NCBI RefSeq assembly: GCF_007655135.1
Contig: NC_045128.1
Location: 44,504,937-44,568,936, forward strand
DNA length: 64,000 nt
DNA from: Punica granatum
Lineage: Eukaryota; Streptophyta; Magnoliopsida; Myrtales; Lythraceae
Direction: 5' to 3'
Shown here: in pieces, positions 1 through 10,996 of the stretch
Layout: every line of letters starts with the position of its first letter
How positions within the stretch are numbered: the first letter of the stretch is position 1
Position numbers and translations under genes: made by a program
The notes under the pieces: generated by a model
What the model was told of the DNA's origin: nothing
Database searches by the model: none
The model's input: only the letters and a program-made list of their open reading frames with translations

Positions 1-87
1 TCTTTATTATCTTTTGATGATGAAGAACAATGACTTCTGTTTCTCCCCCCCTTTTGCCTAAAAGAGTTTTCTTTTCCCCTGTTGCAG

Positions 88-658
88 GTTGCAGGATCAA
101 GAGATGAATCCATGCAATGTTTTGAAAGTTGGGGAAGCTCTTTCACGACATTGCAGCTCATCGTCATTCATGAGGGTAAAAGGTAGCAAGGCAGCAAATC
201 TTCCAAGGGGTGAGGACATAAAATCAGAGTCAACACTGGCCAATTTGTTTTTGATTCCTCTCAAGAACAAGGATGACTCCTCGGGATCTCCATACGAAAG
301 CTATGTTTCTGCTCTATGGAAGCTGAGGGATCAGGTCTCTGTCGCTCTGCCCCCTCCCTCTCTATTTGCCTTGATATCTCTAGCAAAGGTTAATAGAAAC
401 TGCAGAACTCTATGGGGCACCACAAATGATAAACGCTCTTTACATTTTTTCATATGCTCAGTATGGATTTAACCAGTCAAATCTTTGTTTTGATGTATGT
501 TGCAGGTTTTATCAATGAGTGGCCCCTCCTTTTCCAGGACTGTATCAGAACGGGATTGGTTGAGAAATTCTGCGAAGATATGGGAGTTAGTGAAGAATTC
601 TCCAGTTATCGCCGAGTATTGCAGGATGCTACAAACTGTGGGTATTTTTAGGAGGTAG
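88..658 (+). CDS. SMG9: SMG9-like nonsense-mediated mRNA decay factor, C-terminal two exons (5' part outside window)
   Basis: Two exons can be read. The first runs from about 88 or 95 (acceptors ttgcag and gcag lie 7 bases apart) to 334, with donor CAG|gtctct. The second runs 506-658 and ends in TAG. They join in phase 0. The peptide contains NLFLIPLKNKDD, ESYVSALWKLRDQVLSM and then RDWLRNSAKIWELVKNSP followed by AEYCRMLQ. From memory this matches the C-terminus of SMG9, the partner of SMG8 in the complex that regulates the SMG1 kinase in nonsense-mediated decay; the animal protein ends in a comparable WFHYAARIWDGV...SALAEYSRLL block. The G-domain-like part of SMG9 would lie upstream and is not in the window. 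The stop codon sits inside the first copy of a tandem duplication (641-755). The family call rests on motif resemblance and no alignment was run. Confidence 0.68.
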
Positions 659-755
659 CTGCAGCTCCTTGAATAGCTGATATCAGAGAATGAGTAATGC
701 GGGCATTTTTAGGAGGTAGCTGCAGCTCTTTGCATAGCTGATATCAGAGAATGAG
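641..755 (+). repeat. 54-bp tandem duplication spanning the SMG9-like stop codon
   Basis: The segment 641-694 (ggtatttttaggaggtagct... to ...cagagaatgag) is repeated at 702-755 with only a few mismatches, a period of about 61 bases. The first copy contains the last five codons and the TAG stop; the second lies wholly in the 3' untranslated region. Confidence 0.85.
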
Positions 756-1510
756 AGTTGAGACTGAAAATGCATCCTCGGGCCCGCATTTCAGAATAAG
801 TCCGGCCTTTCATATGGCTGATGCTGTTTTAAAATGTTCTTCCGTGCCTGGTGTTTTCTGGGTTAGGTGATAGTCGTTTTATTTTAATTTACCGTCTTAT
901 TGCCTGCAAGGGAGGAACCTCTTGAGAGTGCGACTCGGACGTTTACTTCCCTATGTCTCTCTCTCTCTCTCTCTCTCTTTGACGTTTACTTCCTTATCTG
1001 CTTCCACCATTTGTTTTCGAAAATGCTATTTACAGAAGATGAGACTTAATAGCGGGCAATGGAATTCCCCTCTTCATCTCCTCTCGTTGACATTCAAACC
1101 AACACGCACCCGCTTGCTTCTTTTTTAATATGTGGGGCATCATGGACACCGACCGAGTGCCTCCAAATCTATTGGAAACAATCAAAAATCATCTATCAAC
1201 CCTAAAATATTCACATACCAACAGAGTACATATTTCAATTCGATTTGAATTCAATTCAATTTCCTGATACAACTTAACAACAAACAGAAGGAAAAGAGAG
1301 AGAAAATAAAAATCTAACAATGTCGCACAACAAGCAAGGGAAAAGGCGAACTGCCGTCTTGTCCATTCATTCTTTCTTGGTTGGGGTCAGGTGAAGAAGT
1401 AAAGCAATTAACCCGAGAACGATTTGTTGGTTCGATTCCCGGTTGGAAGCAATAATTAATCGCCCCTGCACGGAGCCCCTTTTTCCTTTCCTTGCTGCCT
1501 GCCTTGTCTA
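756..1510. other. Intergenic region with a CT microsatellite
   Basis: This is the 3' flank between the SMG9-like gene and the convergent minus-strand gene. A (TC)n tract lies at about 956-978. No protein-coding exon or RNA gene was recognised. Confidence 0.6.
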
Positions 1511-2707
1511 CTATTCCATCATGGAATCAAGCGGAGAAGCTTCAACAGCGGATGCCTTGGGCGAATTATTCTTCTTCTTATTGCCTTTCCCTGTCCATAG
1601 ATATAATCATATAGATGGATTACAAAAGATACTGGAATCGGTGCAGAGATGTATAAACGACCGGAAGATCCATCTTGTAGTTCTACGGTTCTACTCTCTC
1701 TATTATTAGAAGAGGGGAAAAAAGAAAAAACCTTTGTGCATTAATTGCTTGAGCTTCAGTCCCTTCTTCTTCTTCATTGGAAATCCTGCAGGAGGAGGAG
1801 CTATGCTGCCCTCCCGAGAAGTGCCTGCATTTTGTTTTGGTAAAATGGAAATCTCCATATCACTTCTCTCTCCAACACACACTAACACACAAAAAGGAGC
1901 TAAAAGACCAGAATCATCGTCATGTATGTAGAAAAAGGGATGCATTATAATACATACCCCCAGCTTCGGCGACCGACATTTCCATGTCCTGCATGGTGAT
2001 CAACCCCTTCTCGATAGCCCCCTTCTGTTCCTGCTCTCATCCAACATTAACCCCCCACCCAGCCCCCGAATCAAAACACAGAACAACATTAACTTAAATA
2101 TCCACACACACACACAAACAAACACAAACGGAGATCGATCCATCCGTGTATAATAAAATCTATGGTAAATTTCGACGACGCGATATAGTTTGGTCGGCGT
2201 CACTCCTCCTTCCTAAAATTAGCCACATGCATGACACCAAGAAAACATTCACTTTGCCAAGTAGATCACGACGAACAAATCGACCCGTTACCCGAACCAA
2301 ATCTAACCCGATTTAAGGGGGAAAAAAAAAAGAGAGTAGAAATCACCCAAAGGAGGGGTGGGGTGATCCGTGACTAATTTTGAAAGGATGGGTATCACTG
2401 ATCATTCTTATAATTAAAATTATAAGGACGTCATCAAAATTTATCCTAGAATCTATCTATTTATATAGGATTGAAGCAGCAGCTACTGTTAGCCTAGCCC
2501 ATCTATATGAGAAGGGGGTAGAGTGACAAAGAGTACTGTACTCACTCTGCGCCATTTTTTCAAGAGCTTCTGCTTGCGCTTGCCGGAGACGGAGAGAGGC
2601 TGAGGTTTGGTCTTCAGCTTCCCGGTGGATGGCTCCCCTCTATGAGCCCTCTTCATGTCGGCTATCAGCGCTCTCCTCCTCTTCTGCACCGCGTTGAATT
2701 TCGCCAT
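1511..2707 (-). CDS. Small lysine-rich conserved plant protein (122 aa), function unknown
   Basis: Four exons on the minus strand: 2707-2546, 2030-1958, 1785-1732 and 1590-1511. Joined in phase they give 122 residues. The start is MAKFNAVQKRRRALIADMKR, with a basic block SGKRKQKLLKKWRR at the end of exon 1. Exon 2 begins EQKGAIEKGLITMQDMEMSV, exon 3 has KKKKGLKLKQLMHKGKG, and the end is ASPLDSMME. All junctions use GT/AG and fit consecutive phases. I recognise the sequence as a short conserved plant family whose N-terminus is nearly invariant, but I know no proven function. The Lys/Arg-rich composition and a promoter with a telo box and TGGGCC elements (typical of ribosomal-protein and ribosome-biogenesis genes) suggest a nucleolar or ribosome-assembly role, which is inference. 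It is divergent from the HRD1-type gene. Confidence 0.8.
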
Positions 2708-3626
2708 ATTTTCTTTTCCACACCGCACCCTTCCCAATGCCCTGCCCGCCCTTCACTTCACCTCATCTGTTTCTTCTTTTTTCGCAACGATAAATTCATT
2801 CAATTCTATATATAGGTATGCGCTATATACGAAAGCAATACATATATATCTCTGATAAACCCTAACAAAATCCAACTGCAGGAGGAAGGCTTTCTCACTT
2901 CTCTGGGCCTTTCCTGGGCCGGGCCTGTGGTCCAAGCCCTCTCTCAGCTTTTCATTTTATTATTTATTTATTTATTACTTAAAATTAAAAGTCGCTTCGG
3001 CTTCTCTACTCCTCTCTTCTCTTCAGAATCAGCACAGCAGGCAGACAGCCGAGCCGGACCGGAGGAGGGAGGAGAGAAGACTGTTCTTGAAGACACACGT
3101 GGCAAGCTCTGGTTGGGTAGCAACACGCCGAATGACGTCCGATTCTAATCGAGGAGAGGACAGGGCGGGGGGGGGGGGGGAGAGAGAAAGAGAGAGTGGA
3201 GTAGAGTGATTTGCCATCCTGCTACTGCTTTCCTTCTTCCTTCCATTTTTTCCCCTCCTACTTCTTACGCCATGGCATAGATGAGGAGAAAAGTTTCCGG
3301 TCTCCACCACCCCTTCCGAGCTCCCTCTCTGCCCATCATCAATTTATCACTCTTCAAAAACGCCCGCTCCTCCCTCGCTCTCTCGCTCTGCCTAATCGCC
3401 GGCCCCGCGATTTAGGTGAAATTAGGGTTTCGTAGCGCCCCCTCTCTCCGAGATTCAGAATCGCAGCAATTACCTCTCCAGTTATTCTCAATTTTCCTCT
3501 CCCTATCCCTGGTTCGTCGGAGGTCCGATTTCTGGATTTGGCGCCCCGTAGATCCCACCTCTTGAATTGAGAGGATCTCTTCAATTTCATCTGCAGCATC
3601 CGAGCGAAAAGCGGACGGAATCAGAG
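2708..3626. promoter_or_regulatory. Divergent promoter between the lysine-rich protein gene and the HRD1-type gene
   Basis: Start codons at 2707 (minus) and 3627 (plus) face away from each other across 919 bases. Nearest the minus-strand gene are a telo box AAACCCTAA (2857-2865) and two TGGGCC site-II elements (2904-2909, 2915-2920). Near the HRD1-type start is the inverted telo box TTAGGGTTT (3422-3430) in a pyrimidine-rich leader. A run of 13 G followed by a GA tract lies around 3168-3190. The motif names come from known plant promoters; their use here is inferred. Confidence 0.6.
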
Positions 3627-6453
3627 ATGATGAGGCTGCAAACCTATGCCGCGCTCAGTCTGGTTGCGACTTTGGCAGTCACCTATCACGCCTTTAGCAG
3701 TAGGGGCCAGTTCTACCCGGCCATGGTCTACTTATCCACCTCCAAGATAAGTTTGGTGCTGCTCCTCAACATGGGTCTGGTCATCATGTGCATCCTCTGG
3801 CAATTGACTAAACGCCTCTTCCTTGGGTCTCTCCGGGAAGCTGAGGTCGAGCGGCTTAATGAGCAGTCCTGGAGAGAGGTTATGGAAATTCTCTTTGCAA
3901 TCACCATCTTCCGCCAAGATTTCTCCGTTTCCTTCTTGGCGATGGTCACCGCGCTGTTGCTGATCAAGGCCTTGCATTGGTTGGCCCAGAAGAGGGTCGA
4001 GTACATTGAGACAACGCCTTCCGTCCCCATGTTGTCTCACATTAGGATTGTTTCATTCATGGGGTTTCTTCTTCTTGTAGATAGTCTCTTCCTTTACAGT
4101 TCTATCAAGTTTCTCATACAGACAAGGCAGGCTTCAGTTTCCCTTTTCTTTGCGTTTGAGTAAGTCCCTCTATCTTATCTGATTGCGCGGGCTTTTGGAT
4201 CATATCCTGAAAATCATGTCTTACATGTGAACCGCCATTTTATTTTCTAATATATATATATATATATATGCCTACTCTGTATAGGTTTGATAAGAATGAG
4301 GTCCCCCCCCTCGCTGAGGTTTTTTACCAGCTGTACTCACAGTCCGTTCCATATCAGGGGGCTTAATAGCTGTATGATTTGATGCTGCCTCGATATTTCA
4401 TAACATTGTAATGTAATCACTTTTGGAGTTTTGAACCTCAGGTACATGATCCTGGCCACCACGACAGTGTCAACATTTGTGAAGTACGTCTTCTATGTTA
4501 GTGACATGCTTATGGAGGGTCAATGGGAAAGAAAAGCTGTCTATACCTTTTACTTGGAACTTATACGTGACTTGCTGCACCTGTCGATGTATCTGTGCTT
4601 CTTCTTAGTCATATTCATGTAAGCGGTACATCTGATCTCACTTTCCAGTTTACATGGTTACCACCTCTGCACAAGTTGCTAAAGTGGATGCCATTTATTG
4701 AGTACTAGTGTGAGAGCTTCTGAATCTAACATTGGTGCCCTCTGGTCAAGCATTTATCCACCACACCTGTGTGGATCCACTTGCGCATTTTGGAATCAAT
4801 AATCCATGGGATGTTCAGAAACAATTCTCTGTTGCCGAGAAATTGCTTGTACCCACACAAATTATTGTTTATTTTATACTGCAGATTTCACCCAATTGCA
4901 ATTCCTTTTTCACTTGATTCATCCACTGACTGGACCTGGTTGTGACAGGAACTATGGAGTACCTTTGCACTTAATAAGGGAGCTTTATGAGACGTTTAGG
5001 AACTTCAAGATACGCATCGCTGATTATATGCGTTACCGAAGGATCACTTCAAATATGAATGATCGATTTCCAGATGCTACTCCGGAAGAGCTTGATGCGT
5101 CAGTATCTAAAAACTGTTCAAGCATTCAATTGTGTTGTAAAATTATCATATACCTGTATTGTGTGCTGAGCCTGTTAAAATACTCTCTGTGGATTTGCAG
5201 AAGTGACGCAACCTGTATTATTTGTCGGGAAGAGATGACCACTGCCAAGAAATTGCTCTGTGGACATCTTTTCCATGTACACTGCCTCCGGTCATGGTTA
5301 GAGCGGCAAAATACATGTCCAACCTGTAGGGCTCCTGTGGTACCAGCAGAAAATGGGACAAGCAGTGGTAGTGGACATTATGGGCCTCATGCTAATTCTC
5401 ATCAACTAGGTAATTGGCTTAGTGCCCTGTGAAACAAGCAAACACCGCTACATTGATGGACATGTTTTTGTTATCTTAATCATTTTGGTCTTTGCTGGAT
5501 GTCCTCATTTTCGACTACCTGGATCTTTGGGAATTCTTTTTGAAGTTTTTGTTATCTATATTAACAAATGATAGGGACTGCCTCTTCAAGCACAACATCT
5601 CAGGGTTCAGTGGGTGTTGCTAGTGGGCAAGGCGATACTTTAACGGGGCATCAGGCTCGCCTCCAAGCTGCTGCTGCTGCTGCTGCTTCCCTTTACGAGA
5701 AATCCTTTGTGTATCCATCCCCAACCAGAGTCACGTGGTACTCATTTTGGCGGCATGCTTGTTTTGCATCCTCAATCCTCAGTTGGTTGTTGAGAATAAA
5801 TCAGTCGGTTCACAATTTACTGTATGTTATCTGCAGGGCTCAGGGATATGCTGGTGTTCCTCAGATTCATATACGTTCCCATGACTCTTCTGATGCAGAA
5901 TCCAGCGGGCAACATGCTTCTGTTGGGCAAGAAGAACATATTCTTATATCTGGTGATCCAAACAGTGCGTCTGTTTCTCAATTCCCACAATATGTTTTTG
6001 TTCCTGTACGTGCTTCTGGCCTCAATGTGACTTGCGTAGACGCAGCTGGAAATGAACCCAAGACGTCACAGTCCCAGCTGGAGGCCCAGAAGAAGTTCCT
6101 TCTGCAGCAGATTGAGGTATTATTCGATGCTCATACCTTTATTTCCGGTAGTCAAGCTGATGCTATCCTTTCTCTGGTTCTTGTCATTGTATTCCTCTTT
6201 CTTGTCATTGTATTCCTCTGATGCTACTAATAGTAAGGGTTTGCTCGGCAATTTTTAAGGGAAGTTCATTCCCTTCCCTCGTGCCTGTGTCCATGCGGTT
6301 TCTCTCAAACTATCTTATAATTTCTCTTTACAGGTATTGCAAAAGGAGCTAGAACTGCTTCAGAGACCAAATGCTGATGGAAGGAACAAGGGAAAGGCAG
6401 TTATGTCATCATCATCTTCAGACTGTACTCATCATGCGGAGGATGAAGAATGA
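3627..6453 (+). CDS. HRD1: ERAD-associated RING-H2 E3 ubiquitin ligase, HRD1 type
   Basis: Seven exons (3627-4159, 4442-4618, 4949-5098, 5201-5409, 5575-5737, 5837-6116, 6334-6453) join in phase to 543 residues. The N-terminal half is a multi-span membrane region (for example YLSTSKISLVLLLNMGLVIM and LSMYLCFFLVIFM). It carries the signatures FLGSLREAEVERLNEQSWRE and KRVEYIETTPSV that I know from plant HRD1 proteins. A RING-H2 finger at about residues 292-329 has CIIC, CGHLFHVHC and CPTC, so all eight zinc ligands are present. A Ser/Thr/Gln- and Ala-rich tail follows. HRD1 sits in the endoplasmic reticulum membrane and ubiquitinates misfolded proteins drawn back to the cytosol with HRD3/SEL1L and Derlins. 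The start was chosen because MMRLQTYAALS aligns with the usual N-terminus. Which of the plant HRD1 paralogues it is cannot be told. Confidence 0.93.
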
Positions 6454-7020
6454 AGGACAATTTTAAGGCTTGAGAGTTTCTGAGAAAATGTACATGTAAC
6501 CAAACCCCCATGGACTATTTTCTTTTCTGAATTTCCTTTTTAACTTAGGCTTGTTTTGGGAGTGATGTTGATGAAATAAAAGTACTGGAGTATAATTGCT
6601 GAAAAATAAGTGCTAATTTTAAAATAAGCAAAAGTGCGTAGGAGATAATAATTTAAAACTGTCGAAACTAAAATTAATGTTTAAAATAGAGATAAGCATA
6701 AGCAGTTTTTATAAGCATTCATTAACTTGTTGGAGAAAATTACGTTTTCAACCGCATTAATTAACCAAATTATGGATTTGAAAAAAAATTATCAAATACT
6801 GGTTCTGTTAAAAATTCAATAAAATAAACACTTAAATCACTTTCAAACAAAGCCTTGGCATGGTCCTGTCTTGGTCATTCGCTTTTGGTTCGAGATGAGG
6901 TGATTTTTTCTTTTTGTTGGGGTGTGGCAGGCCAGTAGGGTATGCTGCCTCTTTGAGATAAGGATCTTCAGAATTTTCGGTGAGCATTCTGCATCTACGG
7001 TTTTTTTTTTTCGGTTGTGG
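6454..7020 (+). other. 3' flank of the HRD1-type gene, AT-rich, no gene seen
   Basis: This holds the 3' untranslated region and AT-rich spacer. No exon or RNA gene was recognised before the LINE remnant. Confidence 0.5.
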
Positions 7021-7790
7021 TAAAACTTTATGAAATACCAAGAAATATTTACAATATAGAGATCACTCACTCAAGCAGTCCATCAAACAAATAACAATCC
7101 ATCCCAAAGCGATACAATATAACTCACTCTTCCCTATACACATTCAGTTAGCTAAAGATTTAGCCTAGACAGAATGTACAAGCTTCAAAGAAATGTTAGG
7201 AAGAACCAAAATTCGTTCTTTCACCTCAACAAGAATTTGTTGTCCGAAAGCTAAAATAGACATGGCCTTCTTGTAGATTCTCGCATTTCATTCACACCAT
7301 ATCCAATATATATAATGCGTTCAGAGAAACTTCAAATATATTGTGCCAAGTTTCTAGCCTTTGATGGATGGCATCCATTGCAACTCTGAATGTCAATCGA
7401 GGTGAGGTCTCTATACTCCAATTCGAGCTAGTAGACCTCTATATTGCATGTGTAACAGGGCAGGTAAAAAACAGGTGATCGCGAGACTCCAAATGACTGC
7501 TGCAAAACTTGTTGCAACATCAACTTTCCACTTGGCCTAAGGCGTCCCAAGCACTGGAAGCAGAGTATTATCCAAATTCGTGAGGTGTCCAGACCACAAC
7601 ATCTCGTGCAACAAGTTCTATTTGAGTAGCCAGAGCATGAATGGAGGTAGCCTGGGGATCTAAACTTCGCAGCCAAACACAACTACCATCAACCAATACT
7701 GCACTAACTGTGACATGTTGTCCTATACTTGGGAAACACATGGTTCCCCTTTCACAGTAATCAAAGGTCATGCGGGCAGCCAGGAATCAA
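7020..7790 (-). mobile_element. Decayed LINE (non-LTR retrotransposon) 3' fragment with zf-RVT remnant
   Basis: Read on the minus strand, several frames give phrases typical of the C-terminus of plant LINE reverse transcriptases: DVVVWTPHEFG, a stop, then YSASSAWDALR, and the zf-RVT-like CSHLESRDHLFFTCPV. A tail resembling the 'W...EERN.RI' region follows near 7250-7330. Stops and frame breaks interrupt it, so it is a pseudogene fragment. The 5' part of the element is absent. Confidence 0.7.
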
Positions 7791-8026
7791 ACCAAAAAGA
7801 TATATTTGCACCTGAACTGATTCGACAACTAACATAAAGCAAGAGTATAGGCCTTAGCTCTACCAATTTCCGCCAATTCTATGAACAATCACCAGGAACT
7901 TTCAAGGACTACATATTTCTACTGGAATAGTTGTAGGTGCTTCTAATCATTTATTTCACACAAGATGTAAATATAGATCTTTACCCAATATGTATGTATG
8001 TATATATATATATATATATAAGATTT
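7791..8026. other. AT-rich spacer with a (TA)n tract
   Basis: No coding or RNA feature was recognised. A TA/GTAT microsatellite lies at about 7990-8020. Confidence 0.4.
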
Positions 8027-8040
8027 AGGTGAGAGTGGTT

Positions 8041-8292
8041 TGACCAATAAGGTGTAGTTCGGTTGATAACACGATAGAATTTTAAGCAATAGGTTGGGGG
8101 TTCAAGTCTCATTGTGAGAAAATAAGGGAGAATGTTTACATATTTGTTATCGAACATGCTTACAGTAGTAGCACTTCATCCCTAGATTTGTGGATAAATG
8201 GTGTTTCTCAAGTACCTCATTGGGATTGTTGTGACTGCGAGAGTTGCTATAGCGGTTACCCTCAACCCCTTTTATCTATAATAAAAAAAAAA
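8041..8292 (+). mobile_element. tRNA-derived SINE with target-site duplication
   Basis: The 5' part has a polymerase III box-A-like tract (tgtagttcggttg, about 8052) and a box-B-like tract (gggttcaagtctc, about 8098-8110). The 3' end runs into an A-run (8282-8292). The flanks share aggtgaga-gtggt: 8027-8040 on the left and 8293-8307 on the right, with one GA insertion. These are the hallmarks of a SINE. The family name was not identified. Confidence 0.7.
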
Positions 8293-8449
8293 AGGTGAGA
8301 GAGTGGTGAGAGTGCTACGATGGATCGAGGAAAGATTTGAAATGTGTGTACTTGTGCAGTTACCTTCCATAGCATCTTTTTTTTTTTATGTAAAGAAAAG
8401 AGAGTGCAATACTTATTAAATAAAAGAAAAAGAAAAGAGAGGGCAATGA

Positions 8450-9132
8450 GAGCATTCACAATGCATGGGTTGCTATTTCCATTTTTGAGGGACTTGCCTT
8501 GGTTCCATCTAAACAAAATTAGGGACCCAAAATAAATGGAGACTCATCATTGGATGAGTCTCCATTCCCATTCCAAATGGGCCATTTATATATTAAAAAT
8601 TTTGATTTAAAATTATTTTTTAATATTCTTGTTCAATTAAAATTGAATTAATTTACTTTTCTATTTTTTTTATCAAAAAATATATTTTAATTTCGAATTA
8701 TTTACAAAATTAAATAAAAAGTAAAAAGCAAAATTATTTGTCACCACTGCCACGTGACAAGCTCCAATTAGAACTTTCCCCACAATGGGGTGAAATTTAA
8801 TGGGGCCGTCCCCATAGTTATTTGATGAGTCACCATTCGCATTCCAAATGGGCCATTTATATATTAAAAATATTGATTTAGAATTATTTTATTAATATTC
8901 AGGTTCAATTAAAAATAATATATTTTTTATTTTTGAGTTCAATTAAAATTGAAATTAATTTACTTTTCTATTTTTTATCAAAAAATATATTTTAATTTCT
9001 AATTATTTAAAAATTAAATAAAAAGTAAAAATATTAGTTATCACTGCCACGTGGCAAGCTCCAATTGGAGCTTTCCCCACAATGGGGGTGAAATTTAATG
9101 GGTTAGCAACGGGGACAACCATTGCAAATGGT
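8450..9132. mobile_element. MITE-like element with GCATTCACAATG-type inverted ends
   Basis: The left end agcattcacaatgcatgggttgct (8451 on) resembles the reverse complement of the right end (ccatttgcaatggttg, read back from about 9132). Such 'CATTCACAATGG' ends are common in plant DNA MITEs. There is no transposase. The interior consists of two diverged tandem copies (8553-8805 and 8824-9112). No clear target duplication was found. Confidence 0.6.
8553..9112. repeat. Two diverged tandem copies (~253 and ~289 bp) inside the MITE
   Basis: Both copies start with gatgagtc(t/a)cc and contain attccaaatgggccatttat. Both end with cactgccacgtg(a/g)caagctcc and a stretch from tttccccacaatgggg to gaaatttaatggg. 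The second copy has an extra AT-rich insertion. Each carries a CACGTG G-box-like core. Confidence 0.8.
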
Positions 9133-10097
9133 CCAACTGGTTGACTAGCTACAATTATAATTAATAAATAATATCATTTTCAATCAAAATAGACACTTAA
9201 AATCCGTTGATCATTATTCTTCTTTATCTTTATCTTAATTCCTTTTCTTTTGAATTATTCATCCTCATCGTTACACGGTTTGTCCAGCTTATTTTTGCTA
9301 GTTGAATTTTCGACCGCCAAGAAGCCTTAATCTCACTAGGAGAGGTAGTGCCTTCTTCTAGCTAAGAGAGTCAGCAAGCTACCAGCAGCGAACCTTCTGG
9401 CTCCCCCATTGAATTTCTAATTCCTCTTTTTCGTTACACATAGCCGAGACCTATTAATGTGCACTATTTTTTAGAATAATTTTTTTTGGAAATAATAAAG
9501 AAAAGAGAACCATTCATAAACAACCATTTTGAGCAACGTTCTAGAGCAGGGGTGCTCACCGACGAGACCACCATGGTATTTGAAATTGCTACATCTGATA
9601 GTAAGAGATTCACACTTACTCCTGAACAATATTTTTGTGAATGACAAATTTTAAAAATAATATTATAAATTAGGACAACGCCGTAGGATGCCTACCTAAA
9701 ATTGACAACTAGAACTGACATTTGAAGTCCTTGGTGATTTAGAATGGGATGGGGCAGCCCCTCTATCCCGCCCCTAGCCTCCATCCATTCGTAATCAAAC
9801 CACTCATATAGAACTGATAGCCAGTGGCCTTCTATGCACCCAAAGTGGTGGTAATATCATCCCTCTTTTATTCCTTATCGACATCTCTTATTTTATTCAT
9901 TAATTTTTAAAAATTATTTCATTATTTATGAAGAGTTACATAGTATCAAATCAAATTTATATATGAAACTCGTTCCCTGGTAAATTCCGCTAGCATAATA
10001 CGAAGTTTTGAAGAGTCACTTTAAGTTAAATCACTTTCATGGTCTATGACCTTAGTGGTGGTGTGGTTGCCTCCAACCCCAAACACGAGAATTTAGG
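9133..10097. other. Intergenic, no feature recognised
   Basis: AT-rich sequence with scattered short open frames. Nothing supportable was seen. Confidence 0.4.
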
Positions 10098-10325
10098 TTG
10101 CGTTTGGTTTTATAGTAGGATTTTAAAATCAGATTTTGATTTTGATTTTGAATGGTATAAATGGGGCCCACCCTTTGACTTTGTATGTGTTATGTTGTTT
10201 TGTTATGGAAAAAAATGGTATAAATGGGGCCCACTCTTTGACTTTGTATGAGTTATTTTATTTTATAGTGGGTAGAGTTAAGTTAGAATTGTGATTCTAA
10301 AATACTATCTCGAAACCAAACAAGC
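10098..10325. mobile_element. MITE with TTGCGTTTGGTTT ends
   Basis: The left end ttgcgtttggtttta is the inverted partner of the right end aaaccaaacaagccc (to about 10325). The 228-bp element contains a duplicated internal motif, aaatggggcccac followed by ctttgactttgtatg, near 10159 and 10222. It is non-coding. Confidence 0.65.
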
Positions 10326-10996
10326 CCTTCGAGATTCTGATTAAAATACCGCTCAGGTAGGGATCACCAACTATGAAATATCCCCACCGCAAGACCTTAA
10401 TAGTCACTATATATATACCCGCATGATCTCAAACGTGATACATGCAAGGGTTATTTTTCTTTCTTTATATACATATATATTCACAGAAAAAAAAATGTAT
10501 GTCAATAGATTTGATATTAATTTAAACCTTAAGGCTAAACGTGGACTAAGTGTCACCTTGAGGAAAATACTGAACAACATTTCATTAGATCAATGTGATC
10601 AACGGTTTGGAGGATCAAATTTTCAACTAATATTGGGGTGAAATGTCTCCCCCAATTAGAAAAGGGGTTGGGCCCCCGCAGTCCAGCTAGATCGAGGTTG
10701 TCGACCAACCTGAGAGAGAAGGAGGGCATCTCCTCCCCCAATTAGAGAGATCCTGCCTCCCCCGTAGATCACCAACCACCCCCGATCGAGGTCACGAGTG
10801 CGGTCTAAGCCGGCTGGTGACCTTGATCAAGGGTGGGTGACGGACGGGATTGCCCTCACCTCCTTCTCTAATCCCATATTTTTTCTTTTTTTCTTTAATT
10901 TAATTTAATTTGTTTTAAGTGCCACAAATTGCTATATATATGTGCATTGAAACTCTAATAAAGATTAAAAGAATAAAGAAAGAGAGAGGGAAAAGA
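10326..10996. other. Intergenic with a GC-rich repeat-like block
   Basis: 10660-10860 is unusually GC-rich, with repeated 'ccaattag', 'gatcgagg' and 'cccccgc' words similar in style to 61020-61300. It is probably an old element fragment. No gene was recognised. Confidence 0.4.

Noticed and set aside
3728..4040. Two ~100-codon frames antisense to HRD1 exon 1
   Set aside because: They are shadows of the conserved membrane-domain coding sequence.
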